A stretch of 64,000 nucleotides of DNA. It comes from Trifolium pratense. Lineage: Eukaryota; Streptophyta; Magnoliopsida; Fabales; Fabaceae. The translations under genes and the position numbers were made by a program. A model generated the notes under the pieces. That model was given only the letters and a program-made list of their open reading frames with translations. It was not told where the DNA came from and did no database searches. Of this stretch, positions 11,854 to 23,363 are shown piece by piece; position 1 is the stretch's first letter, and every line of letters begins with the position of its first letter. The DNA lies in contig NC_060061.1 in assembly GCF_020283565.1 (NCBI RefSeq), positions 32,463,362 through 32,527,361 of the forward strand, in the 5' to 3' direction.

Positions 11854-12876
11854 TTAAATGTGAGGAAATATTGTCTTTCTAAAATCATATTCCTTGAGCA
11901 TCAATTTCCCAAGCCTCAATGCTTTTTCTTGATTGCTTAAAGACATTCCTGCAACACAAGTTAATAATGATTTTGGTACCCATAGTGATTTGGGTCCTTG
12001 CAGGTTAGTGTTGTTCCTCTTATAAGATTTCTTCTTATGATAATAAGTTGATTTCTTATAGGAAGATTTGGAATAAAAATGCATTTTCAGAATGTTCTGA
12101 GACTGTTCTCGTTTCTGATGAGAATGTTCTTTTCTTTTGAATTTTTTCTTAAAACAAAAAGATTCAATATGACCGTATTTGTAACAGTATGAGCATTTGT
12201 ATCTTTGTATTTTTTGATCTTTATGAGGATCAAAAACATTCTCATGTGACTTTTGTCTTTGAAAAGTTCTACAACCTAAATTAGTTTTGTCAAAAATTAC
12301 TACTTGTGATTCCTTAATGTTTTGTAAAGTTTCTGTAGATTTTACACAACCTGTTATGTCATTTTCTAAATTTGAAACATTTTCTTTTAAAACAACATCC
12401 TCTTCATGAATTGTAGAATGTTTTGGAAAATGATAAGTGATTTGTTTCTCATTGAAAATCTTTTGTTGCTCAAACAATTTAAGATGAGAGTACTGCAATT
12501 CTTGAATAGTTTTAAAATATTTATCATTCAAGATTTGTAATTTCTCATTTTCTTTCTTCATCTCAAATAGTTGATTTTCTAGAAAAGTACACTTTTGAGA
12601 TAGAGAGTTTGAATCATTTAGAAGACTATTAAATTCAACTTCTCTTTCAATACATAAAGAACAAGGTTTAGAATTTATTACCTCTTTATTTACCATTAAG
12701 CATGTGCTGCCTTTTTCTTCTATTTTTGAATCATCAAAGTCACCTTTTGTTGTCATCATGAATTTCTTCTTGGAAGCGAGCTCTCTTTGCATTTTCTTGT
12801 TTTGAGAACATTTCGTTTTGGAATGTCCCTTCTTTTTGCACTTATGGCATGTACTTTGATTTGCAGGTTTTGACAT
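11854..12876 (-). CDS. Truncated gag protein with two CCHC zinc knuckles (retrotransposon)
   Basis: About 340 residues from the first ATG downstream of the primer-binding site (12874-12876). The open frame continues upstream into the LTR, but a start there would precede the primer-binding site. Two retroviral-type zinc knuckles are visible, CHKCKKKGHSKTKC near the N-terminus and CSYCYKYGHIESFC in the middle, each C-X2-C-X4-H-X4-C. Between them lies a Lys/Glu-rich, coiled-coil-like stretch, and the C-terminus is strongly basic. Zinc knuckles of gag bind the RNA genome for packaging. The capsid-like N-terminal part of a Copia gag is missing, so the fragment probably cannot assemble particles alone. 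It is the only protein-coding segment of the element. Confidence 0.7.
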   Translation of the reverse strand: MSKPANQSTCHKCKKKGHSKTKCSQNKKMQRELASKKKFMMTTKGDFDDSKIEEKGSTCLMVNKEVINSKPCSLCIEREVEFNSLLNDSNSLSQKCTFLENQLFEMKKENEKLQILNDKYFKTIQELQYSHLKLFEQQKIFNEKQITYHFPKHSTIHEEDVVLKENVSNLENDITGCVKSTETLQNIKESQVVIFDKTNLGCRTFQRQKSHENVFDPHKDQKIQRYKCSYCYKYGHIESFCFKKKFKRKEHSHQKREQSQNILKMHFYSKSSYKKSTYYHKKKSYKRNNTNLQGPKSLWVPKSLLTCVAGMSLSNQEKALRLGKLMLKEYDFRKTIFPHI

Positions 12877-12934
12877 CACTTCTTCCTGAATCTTTTTCTC
12901 TAACACTGTTAAGTGCTCAAACCTTAGAGCCAGA

Positions 12935-12946
12935 GCTCTGATGCCA
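12935..12946 (-). other. Primer-binding site of the gag-only element
   Basis: Minus-strand TGGCATCAGAGC lies 2 bp inside the 5' LTR. The consensus for initiator methionine tRNA is TGGTATCAGAGC, so one base differs. Confidence 0.75.
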
Positions 12947-12948
12947 AT

Positions 12949-15698
12949 TGAAGTGGAAGAAATAGTCACAAGAAAGGGGGGGTTTGAATTGTGACCCTTT
13001 TAAAAATTAATCCTGCAATCTACTAAATTGATCTCAAGTGTATACTTGGATAAATGTTAGTGAATTAAAAATCAGATTGTTCTAAGAACAATCTCAACTG
13101 CGTGAGAATTTCAAAGTAACTGTAAATGAAGTGTTTCGTGTGATGCGTGTTTACAGAAAATAAAGAGTTAAAGGTTAGAGAGATTCACACACAAAGATTA
13201 TACTGGTTCACCCAAATCTTGGGCTAGTCCAGTCCCCACGCCTGTGAGTTTTCACTATGATCTTGAGATACTACCGATCTCAAATACAAATCTTCTTTGA
13301 TCTAAAACAAGATCAAAAACCTCTAAGCCCTACAAGCTTGATCTACCTCAGCCTTACAGAGGTGTCACTCAATCAATAGTTACGTATTGACTTGAGCCAT
13401 CTTCTTTTACAAAGGAAGTTGTTCTGGATCTAAGCTTATACACAAACTCAAAACTAGTTTGAGAAGCTTATACAAAATACACTCAATACACTCAGTAATA
13501 TTGTGATCCAATAGGTTGTTAGAGAGCTGGAGTGTGAGTGGTAAAATTGAGAGACAAAGATACAACCACTCAAAAGTGGGTTATGTTGAAAAGTGGTCTC
13601 TTGAGAAATTTGCTTGTAGAAACTCAAAGGTTGTTTGAGAAGCAAATAGAAACACTCAGTAAACTCAGAAATATGATGTGAATGAAGAGCCTGAGTTTGA
13701 GTGATGAAAGAAGAGCTTTATGACTTGTAGACAAAAACAAGTATTTGATGGTTTTTAGCTTGAACTCTTGCTCTTTCTCTTGGATTTGCTTGCCTTTTTA
13801 TAGATGCTTGCTTGAGGTTGAAGCTTGGCCTTCAAGTATATCAGTTAGAGGGCAAAAAAGAGCTGTTACTCAGTGCTCCACAAGCAGCAGACAACTTCTG
13901 CATATTTGACAGGTTCTCTGTTCAGTCTTGGAACAGTCTTGAACTTCATTTTGCTTTGATCCACAAGAGCCAAATATGTGTGAGCTGTAAGCAAGTACAA
14001 ATGAGTTGTTTCCTGCATCCTTCTAATGTCAGAGGTCAGATATAGCCGTTTGGAACCTCAGTAAAAGGACTCATGACAGTTGGAGATGGTTTTGCAAAAC
14101 TGTGTGCAGGAACGTTCTTGAATCAGTCTTGAACCAGTCTTGATTTCCATTTGGCTTTGATCCATAAGATCCAAATGTGTGTGAGCTGTTACCAAGTACA
14201 TATGAGTTGTTTCTTACTTCCTTCCACTGTCATGTATCAGATATAGCCGTTTGGATGCTCAGAAAAGGACTTATGACAGTTGGAAATGGTTTTGAAAAAC
14301 TGTGTGCAGGATCAGTCTTGCATCAGTCTTGAAACAGTCTTGACTGCACCAGCCAATTGTGATGAAGCTTCATCTCTATTTCCTTTGTGATGTGCAGCTG
14401 TTTACTAGCCTTAAGGACACTTCAGAAATAGGCTTAGCTTGAGAATAAAACAGCTGGAATAGTACCATGGCATGTGAGACAAAAATGTACTTGTATGACA
14501 ACACCATTGAAGAATGTTCCCACATAGTCTTTTTGCAAGTACATCATAACTCATGGTTCACAATGTGTTGTTGCATTCTGATTGGTCTATGATATTTGAT
14601 CAGGTATTTTTATTGGATGATCAATACCATAAAAGATCATGAAAGATCAAGCTTATAATTCATTGCATGAATTATGACTAGGAAAGCATATACTTAAATT
14701 CCATCAAATGTTGTTGATCCCAAAAGAGATTATCTTCTGTAGAGATTTGGTCCATAAATCCATTGTAAAGTGCTTATTTGTTTTGTCCTTAGTTGACTTG
14801 AAAACCAGAAAGCACTTATTCCAAAACGTGCTTATAATCAAAACTGCAGTCTGTCTGTTAAGAATGTTCTCAGATCATTCTTGAAACAGTATCTCAAGAT
14901 TTTCTTAAAGAGGGATCTTCATGTTGCTGCAAAACTTTCACAATTCCTCTTGATGTTTTGCACACATTGTTGCTTGTTCATTGAGTACTTTGAGATACTT
15001 TTAGTGGAGGCATGGGAGTACTCATCATGAGGATTATCATTTTCTAGCTTAGACAATGATTGAAACTTTTATGCCTTGTGGTGCATAAGCTCCTTTGTAA
15101 ATTCATGGAAAATCATTCTTAGATCATTCTTGTCTTGAGAAGCTAAGATGAAACTTTGAGTAGGTTTTGAAGATCTTCAACATATGCATCATTTCCATTG
15201 ATGTTAATTGTAGTAGTAAATCCTCAAAGCATGTAACAAAACTCAATGTGAGTTTTGACATGATAACATCAAATATGTTCTTGTGTAGCTTGTGATGCAA
15301 GTATTTCCATCAACTATGATCTTCATATTCTTCCTTGAATCTTTAAGCTCATTGTGAACCATGTGGTGATGAGGAAGACTATTAACCATGAAACTTGCTT
15401 TCTTGTTTGAATCTTCAAATGAAACCTCTTATGATTCAAACAACATCCTTTAAAAATCTTCATGAAGCTTGTGATGCTATTGTTATGATCATCTGATGCT
15501 ACTCCGATTCTTTCATTGCTTGAGTATATAAAATGCACTTGTTGATGTGAGTGGCTTCTAGATTGTCCACTTTTGTCATTACCTATCTTTCAACAAAAAC
15601 TCAAGTGCAAACATCAGTAGATCACCATTCATAAAACTTAACATTTATTCCATAAGGTTTGTTGTCATTAAAACACTAAAATGGATTTTGCCTCAACA
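12949..15698 (-). repeat. 5' LTR of the gag-only element
   Basis: 2,750 bp, offset by exactly 8,031 bp from the other LTR throughout, so no insertion or deletion separates them. It would carry the promoter for minus-strand transcription. Confidence 0.9.
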
Positions 15699-16148
15699 GA
15701 TAAAACATCAACTTCCGCTTACATAATTTACTTTGGTGGTAATCCTGTCTCATGGTTGTCAAAAAGGCAAAGAACAGTTGCAAGATCATCCACAGAAGCC
15801 GAATATCGGTCTGCAGCCAACACTTCAGCAGAAATTATGTGGCTCTCGAATCTCTTAGGTGAAATTGGTGTTCCATCTCAAATACCTACACTTTTTTGTG
15901 ACAATATTGGAACAACTTATCTATGCTCTAATCCAGTGTTTCACTCAAGAATGAAGCATATTGCACTTGATTATCACTTTGTGAGGCAACAAGTTCAAAA
16001 TGGAAAACTCATAGTCTCTCACATCTCTACAAAGGATCAGCTTGCAGACATTCTAACCAAGCCGTTACATCGCACCAGATTTTTGCTTCTTAGAGACAAA
16101 ATTGGTGTCATTGATGGTGACCCCATTTTGCGGGGGCATATTAGATAA
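15699..16148 (+). pseudogene. Copia RNase H, 3' part
   Basis: Continuation of the frame at 3951-4917 beyond the inserted element; GATAA at 15699-15703 is the second copy of the target duplication. It shows the RNase H features STEAEY, MWLSNLL, the CDN motif and LADILTKPL. The frame would be preserved if the insertion were absent. The stop codon TAA (16146-16148) lies inside the 3' LTR, so the LTR supplies the end of the polyprotein. Confidence 0.88.
16125..16138 (+). other. Polypurine tract of the Copia element
   Basis: The purine-rich GCGGGGGCA directly before the 3' LTR start at 16139 is the expected plus-strand priming site. Confidence 0.65.
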
Positions 16149-16359
16149 TATAGATTGTTACTAGAATTAAGGTGCTTCCTTATTAATAGCATAGATAAGT
16201 ATACTTACTGATAGCACAAACAGTTATGCATTCCTATTGTTATCGGTTCCTAATAATAGGCAAATAGGCTCCCTTATGAGTTGGAGTCACAGTTGTAATT
16301 TGTATCTATTTATAGCCATCACTTTGGCAATACAAATCAATCAATTATCATTTCCTTTA
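16139..16359 (+). repeat. 3' LTR of the gag-less Copia element
   Basis: 221 bp. It differs from the 5' LTR at one visible site (ttactgatag against ttattgatag). It is followed by the TGCAG duplication. Confidence 0.9.
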
Positions 16360-16364
16360 TGCAG

Positions 16365-16834
16365 GAGGAAATCTAACCTTTCATGAGTGGATGACAAGCA
16401 ATGATAAAATTATAATAATGGGTTAGGCACATTATTATCATACATATTCTCTAAGATTTGTCCTATTATCGGTGCTTAGTACAATTTAGGTGAAAAAGGT
16501 TACTGTGGTTAATGTGTAAGAATCCAAGTCTATAAATAATAGTAGTGTTACAATTCTCTCTTCCTATGTTCTTTTTTCTTGCTGCGTGAAGTTTATTTGT
16601 GTTGCTTCTATGTCCCATATTTTCTCTTAAGAATCCATATTTTCTTCTTCTTCTTTGCTCAAAACCTAATGGTACTAGGAATGGTATTAGGAGTAAATGA
16701 ACATGTTGAAAATGAACATCAACAACATTTTAATGACAACTTTAATAGTTATATTAATGCCATCTATATTTGTTTTTATGTTACTGTTATTCTTATTGTA
16801 ATTTTCTTACTCTTTGCTCTTTTTTTGAGATAAT
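16365..16834 (+). repeat. Array unit 1, right part
   Basis: Continues unit 1 after the Copia element and its TGCAG duplication (16360-16364). It contains a TATA-like TCTATAAATA near 16529 followed by pyrimidine-rich sequence, like a promoter or LTR U3/R region. The block around 16700-16770 is a diverged relative of the 340-bp direct repeat elsewhere in the unit. Confidence 0.85.
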
Positions 16835-17117
16835 CCGTGTACCTTTTTTACAAACTTTTTTTCCTAACCGGCACCCGAACCGCTGTGATGTTGAATCTCC
16901 TGTGAGAGAACTTGGTCACTCATTACCACTCTCGGTTTCAATTTTAATGCCTGGAGAAGAGATTCCTACATTCATTGCTAACCCTGCGCCGCTTCCGTCT
17001 GAAGGAAGTTCATGGCCTTCCCATCAGCATACAACATAGGCGAGTCTATAGTTGAATTAGAATGTAATTTTCATTTTATTTGTTCCTGCAAAACAAACAT
17101 ATGTATTGAGTTAGTTG

Positions 17118-17191
<74 letters not shown>

Positions 17192-19952
17192 TATCCCACT
17201 TTTGTGTTTTTTCTTTTATTTGTTGCAATCTTTTGTTTTTTTTTCTATGTCACTGTGTGAATCAATGTTGCGATGCTAAAACTAAAAGCATAGTGGCACA
17301 TTATACTATTGATTATGCATTTAAGCTTTAAGAGTAAAATTGATAGTCTTTAAATCGTTCCTTGGATGTAAAACAAAGTTCAATTAGTTGTCATGTTTCA
17401 CACGCACGGACGCAAGGACGCACGCATGCACACACGCACGTGCGCACGCACGCACACATATATAGTACTATGATCGGAAAAGAGTAAATAAACAGTGATG
17501 GTAAATGAACATTAATTGGAATAACAACTTTGATAGTTCTGTTAATGTCGTCTCTAAATTATAAAAATTTGAAAAAACTTATTTTATACGGAATAAGTTC
17601 TAACTTATATAAATTTCAAATTAACTATCTGTACAAGATAAATTCTAAATGATAAAATTGAGGAATATTTATTAAATGTGAGACAAGTTATAAATTGTAA
17701 ATTTTTTAAAAAATAAATACTTTATACGGGATAATTTCGAACTTATATAAATTTAGCATGGCAACATTGATTCACACAGTGACATAGAAAAAAAACAAAA
17801 GATTGTTAGATTTGTTCCCAAAAAAAGTCTACGAGAGAAAAGAATAATCTTACCCCTAATAAGGAGTAAAAATTACTAATAATTTTTGGCATTACCAAAT
17901 TTTTAATTCACATTATTTAGTCGACCATCCATGTTCAAAGAGGGAGGTATTAGTAACTATTAGTATCCACTTACGAGTTGACATCTTACAACATATTTTT
18001 GCCAAATGTATTCAAGGCTCGTCGAGCTGCCTAAGGTCTTGACCACCTCCTCTTATTTAAAGAAAAAAAAATTGTAGAGAAATGGTTAGGAGTACGAGGA
18101 ATCCTAAGAAAATTCTTTTCCAATATGCCATTGTGGTTGTGGTTGAAAGGAGAGGAGAGTGTGTCAGGGACAGAGATAATATTACCTTTGGAACTGAAAC
18201 TTGTGAAAAACAGAGGAATTGAAGCCTGAAGGAGGTTGTTGGTGTTGGAATTTTTGCTCTGCTTTTGAGGGATGATGTAACGTGTAAAATTATGGAACGG
18301 AGCAGAGAAGGAGTGATCCGGGAGAAGAATGAAGGAGCAGAGAGAGTGAGTGGGAGATGTGAGTGAGTGAGAGATTAAGTAAGGATTATTAAGTTGAGAG
18401 AAATGGGTTGTTTATGAGGCAAAGGGGTTATTGGCGTGAGAGAGAAGATGAGGATGAGTTGCCCAATTTCAGCAAGTAAGTGGCCAAATATAAAGGGAAG
18501 GTTGTTGCCCAAGTTTCAGCAATCCACCAAAGGTTAGGTCGAAAGAAACATTTATACAAATTCATAAAATTTATAATGCCACTTTTACTGCCTTGAATAT
18601 TCATTTTGTATGTGTCCATTATTTTTCTATGTATTGATCTAAGATGGAAAAATCTTTTTACTAAGCAGGCTCATATGGTTAGGTTATCCCAATACGAAAA
18701 TCAATTAGTTAACCTAGAGATCCATATCCAATTTTTTAAATGGCCTAATTTTTCAAAGAGAATTACTTTTGCAACCCTATTGATTCTGGGGCGCGCCATA
18801 CGAAATTGCCAATATACCCCTGACCGCGACTTAGGACGCACGCATGCACGCACGCACACATATATAGGACTATGATCAGAAAAGAGTAAATAAACAGTGA
18901 TGGTAAATGAACATTAATGGGAATAACAACTTTGATAGTTCTGTTAATGTCGTCTCTAAATTATAAAAATTTGAAAAAACTTATTTTATACGGGATAAGT
19001 TCTAAATTATATAAATTTCAAATTAACTATCTGTACAAGATAAATTCTAAATGATAAAATTGAGGAATATTTATTAAATGTGAGACAAGTTATAAATTTT
19101 AATTTTATTTTTAAAAAATACTTTATACGAGATAATTTCGAACTTATATAAATTTAAAATTAATTATCATATACGAGACAAATTCTAACTTATAAAAATT
19201 TCAAAAACTTATTTTATGCCGGACCAATCTTTTAGACCAATGAGAATATCTAACACACCATAAATATGTGAATTATCTTGGATTGAATTTCTCGCCCTTT
19301 CACTTCTGCCAAACTCATGTGTAGGGCAAGCATGAGCTGACCAAATCATATTTATTTCAAAAAGAAATTACTCAAATTAGCCAAACCCATACAACCCGCT
19401 TTATAATCCAAAAAAAACATGCATCTACCAAACCTCATGTTCAAAACTTACAAAGGTTAATAGTGGTAATCATAGTATGCAGGAGGAAATATAACCTTTC
19501 ATGAGTGGATGACAAGCAATGATAAAATTATAATAATGGGTTAGGCACATTATTATCATACATATTCTCTAAGATTTGTCCTATTATCGGTGCTTAGTAC
19601 AATTTAGGTGAAAAAGGTTACTGTGGTTAATGTGTAAGAATCCAAGTCTATAAATAATAGTAGTGTTACAATTCTCTCTTCCTATGTTCTTTTTTCTTGC
19701 TGCGTGAAGTTTATTTGTGTTGCTTCTATGTCCCATATTTTCTCTTAAGAATCCATATTTTCTTCTTCTTCTTTGCTCAAAACCTAATGGTACTAGGAAT
19801 GGTATTAGGAGTAAATGAACATGTTGAAAATGAACATCAACAACATTTTAATGACAACTTTAATAGTTATATTAATGCCATCTATATTTGTTTTTATGTT
19901 ACTGTTATTCTTATTGTAATCTTCTTACTCTTTGCTCTTTTTTTGAGATAAT
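16835..19952 (+). repeat. Array unit 2
   Basis: Complete unit of 3,118 bp. Compared with units 3 and 4 it has the longest ATT tract and a few private substitutions (for example gctgtgatg near 16882, where the others read gccgtgatg). Confidence 0.88.
17119..17192. repeat. ATT microsatellite, unit 2
   Basis: About 24 ATT triplets, the longest allele of the four units, preceded by two GTT triplets. Confidence 0.95.
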
Positions 19953-20232
19953 CCGTGTACCTTTTTTACAAACTTTTTTTCCTAACCGGCACCCGAACCG
20001 CCGTGATGTTGAATCTCCTGTGAGAGAACTTGGTCATTCATTACCACTCTCGGTTTCAATTTTAATGCCTGGAGAAGAGATTCCTACATTCATTGCTAAC
20101 CCTGCGCCGCTTCCGTCTGAAGGAAGTTCATGGCCTTCCCATCAGCATACAACATAGGCGAGTCTATAGTTGAATTAGAATGTAATTTTCATTTTATTTG
20201 TTCCTGCAAAACAAACATATGTATTGAGTTAG

Positions 20233-20276
<44 letters not shown>

Positions 20277-23039
20277 TATCCCACTTTTGTGTTTTTTCTT
20301 TTATTTGTTGCAATCTTTTGTTTTTTTTTCTATGTCACTGTGTGAATCAATGTTGCGATGCTAAAACTAAAAGCATAGTGGCACATTATACTATTGATTA
20401 TGCATTTAAGCTTTAAGAGTAAAATTGATAGTCTTTAAATCGTTCCTTGGATGTAAAACAAAGTTCAATTAGTTGTCATGTTTCACACGCACGGACGCAA
20501 GGACGCACGCATGCACACACGCACGTGCGCACGCACGCACACATATATAGTACTATGATCGGAAAAGAGTAAATAAACAGTGATGGTAAATGAACATTAA
20601 TTGGAATAACAACTTTGATAGTTCTGTTAATGTCGTCTCTAAATTATAAAAATTTGAAAAAACTTATTTTATACAGAATAAGTTCTAACTTATATAAATT
20701 TCAAATTAACTATCTGTACAAGATAAATTCTAAATGATAAAATTGAGGAATATTTATTAAATGTGAGACAAGTTATAAATTGTAAATTTTTTTTAAAAAT
20801 AAATACTTTATACGGGATAATTTCGAACTTATATAAATTTAGCATCGCAACATTGATTCGCACAGTGACATAGAAAAAAAAACAAAAGATTGTTAGATTT
20901 GTTCCCAAAAAAAGTCTACGAGAGAAAAGAATAATCTTACCCCTAATAAGGAGTAAAAATTACTAATAATTTTTGGCATTACCAAATTTTTAATTCACAT
21001 TATTTAGTCGACCATCCATGTTCAAAGAGGGAGGTATTAGTAACTATTAGTATCCACTTACGAGTTGACATCTTACAACATATTTTTGCCAAATGTATTC
21101 AAGGCTCGTCGAGCTGCCTAAGGTCTTGACCACCTCCTCTTATTTAAAGAAAAAAAAATTGTAGAGAAATGGTTAGGAGTACGAGGAATCCTAAGAAAAT
21201 TCTTTTCCAATATGCCATTGTGGTTGTGGTTGAAAGGAGAGGAGAGTGTGTCAGGGACAGAGATAATATTACCTTTGGAACTGAAACTTGTGAAAAACAG
21301 AGGAATTGAAGCCTGAAGGAGGTTGTTGGTGTTGGAATTTTTGCTCTGCTTTTGAGGGATGATGTAACGTGTAAAATTATGGAACGGAGCAGAGAAGGAG
21401 TGATCCGGGAGAAGAATGAAGGAGCAGAGAGAGTGAGTGGGAGATGTGAGTGAGTGAGAGATTAAGTAAGGATTATTAAGTTGAGAGAAATGGGTTGTTT
21501 ATGAGGCAAAGGGGTTATTGGCGTGAGAGAGAAGATGAGGATGAGTTGCCCAATTTCAGCAAGTAAGTGGCCAAATATAAAGGGAAGGTTGTTGCCCAAG
21601 TTTCAGCAATCCACCAAAGGTTAGGTCGAAAGAAACATTTATACAAATTCATAAAATTTATAATGCCACTTTTACTGCCTTGAATATTCATTTTGTATGT
21701 GTCCATTATTTTTCTATGTATTGATCTAAGATGGAAAAATCTTTTTACTAAGCAGGCTCATATGGTTAGGTTATCCCAATACGAAAATCAATTAGTTAAC
21801 CTAGAGATCCATATCCAATTTTTTAAATGGCCTAATTTTTCAAAGAGAATTACTTTTGCAACCCTATTGATTCTGGGGCGCGCCATACGAAATTGCCAAT
21901 ATACCCCTGACCGCGACTTAGGACGCACGCATGCACGCACGCACACATATATAGGACTATGATCAGAAAAGAGTAAATAAACAGTGATGGTAAATGAACA
22001 TTAATGGGAATAACAACTTTGATAGTTCTGTTAATGTCGTCTCTAAATTATAAAAATTTGAAAAAACTTATTTTATACGGGATAAGTTCTAAATTATATA
22101 AATTTCAAATTAACTATCTGTACAAGATAAATTCTAAATGATAAAATTGAGGAATATTTATTAAATGTGAGACAAGTTATAAATTTTAATTTTATTTTTA
22201 AAAAATACTTTATACGAGATAATTTCGAACTTATATAAATTTAAAATTAATTATCATATACGAGACAAATTCTAACTTATAAAAATTTCAAAAACTTATT
22301 TTATGCCGGACCAATCTTTTAGACCAATGAGAATATCTAACACACCATAAATATGTGAATTATCTTGGATTGAATTTCTCGCCCTTTCACTTCTGCCAAA
22401 CTCATGTGTAGGGCAAGCATGAGCTGACCAAATCATATTTATTTCAAAAAGAAATTACTCAAATTAGCCAAACCCATACAACCCGCTTTATAATCCAAAA
22501 AAAACATGCATCTACCAAACCTCATGTTCAAAACTTACAAAGGTTAATAGTGGTAATCATAGTATGCAGGAGGAAATATAACCTTTCATGAGTGGATGAC
22601 AAGCAATGATAAAATTATAATAATGGGTTAGGCACATTATTATCATACATATTCTCTAAGATTTGTCCTATTATCGGTGCTTAGTACAATTTAGGTGAAA
22701 AAGGTTACTGTGGTTAATGTGTAAGAATCCAAGTCTATAAATAATAGTAGTGTTACAATTCTCTCTTCCTATGTTCTTTTTTCTTGCTGCGTGAAGTTTA
22801 TTTGTGTTGCTTCTATGTCCCATATTTTCTCTTAAGAATCCATATTTTCTTCTTCTTCTTTGCTCAAAACCTAATGGTACTAGGAATGGTATTAGGAGTA
22901 AATGAACATGTTGAAAATGAACATCAACAACATTTTAATGACAACTTTAATAGTTATATTAATGCCATCTATATTTGTTTTTATGTTACTGTTATTCTTA
23001 TTGTAATCTTCTTACTCTTTGCTCTTTTTTTGAGATAAT
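19953..23039 (+). repeat. Array unit 3
   Basis: Complete unit of 3,087 bp. Over the roughly 1 kb shared with unit 4 (19953-20940 against 23040-24026) I saw no mismatch, including the same ATT repeat number and the same private changes (atcgcaacattgattcgc). Units 3 and 4 are therefore the youngest duplication in the array. Confidence 0.88.
20235..20277. repeat. ATT microsatellite, unit 3
   Basis: About 14 ATT triplets, the same number as unit 4. Confidence 0.95.
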
Positions 23040-23319
23040 CCGTGTACCTTTTTTACAAACTTTTTTTCCTAACCGGCACCCGAACCGCCGTGATGTTGAA
23101 TCTCCTGTGAGAGAACTTGGTCATTCATTACCACTCTCGGTTTCAATTTTAATGCCTGGAGAAGAGATTCCTACATTCATTGCTAACCCTGCGCCGCTTC
23201 CGTCTGAAGGAAGTTCATGGCCTTCCCATCAGCATACAACATAGGCGAGTCTATAGTTGAATTAGAATGTAATTTTCATTTTATTTGTTCCTGCAAAACA
23301 AACATATGTATTGAGTTAG

Positions 23320-23363
<44 letters not shown>

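Larger units (their letters stand above)
4918..15698 (-). mobile_element. Gag-only LTR retrotransposon with 2,750-bp LTRs (Copia/SIRE-like, non-autonomous)
   Basis: 10,781 bp with LTRs at 4918-7667 and 12949-15698, canonical TG...CA ends (on the minus strand TGTTGAGG...CCACTTCA) and the duplication GATAA (4913-4917 and 15699-15703). On the minus strand, a primer-binding site resembling initiator tRNA-Met (GGCATCAGAGC) follows the 5' LTR (12949-15698), and a G-rich polypurine tract precedes the 3' LTR. The only substantial frame is a gag fragment with two zinc knuckles; protease, integrase, reverse transcriptase and RNase H are absent. I saw a single mismatch between the LTRs (near 5707 against 13738), which implies a very recent insertion. 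It fits the non-autonomous TR-GAG class and must rely on enzymes from another element. Confidence 0.9.
3729..16359 (+). mobile_element. Gag-less Ty1-Copia retrotransposon, split by a younger element
   Basis: Two 221-bp LTRs (3729-3949 and 16139-16359) differ at one base that I could see. They are flanked by the 5-bp duplication TGCAG (3724-3728 and 16360-16364), and the empty site is readable in units 2 and 3. The LTRs begin TATTAG and end TTTA, so the termini are TA...TA and not TG...CA. Between the LTRs only reverse transcriptase and RNase H coding remain; gag, protease and integrase are missing. The 10.8-kb element at 4918-15698 is inserted in the RNase H region. Without it, the element would be about 1.85 kb. 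Confidence 0.92.

Noticed and set aside
16579..16833. 84-residue hydrophobic frame repeated at 19697 and 22784
   Set aside because: It starts at a TTG rather than ATG, has no homology that I can see, and repeats only because the whole 3.1-kb unit repeats.
17012..17260. Poly-isoleucine frames over the ATT tracts (also 1252, 20130, 23217)
   Set aside because: Translation of a microsatellite; frame length changes with repeat number.
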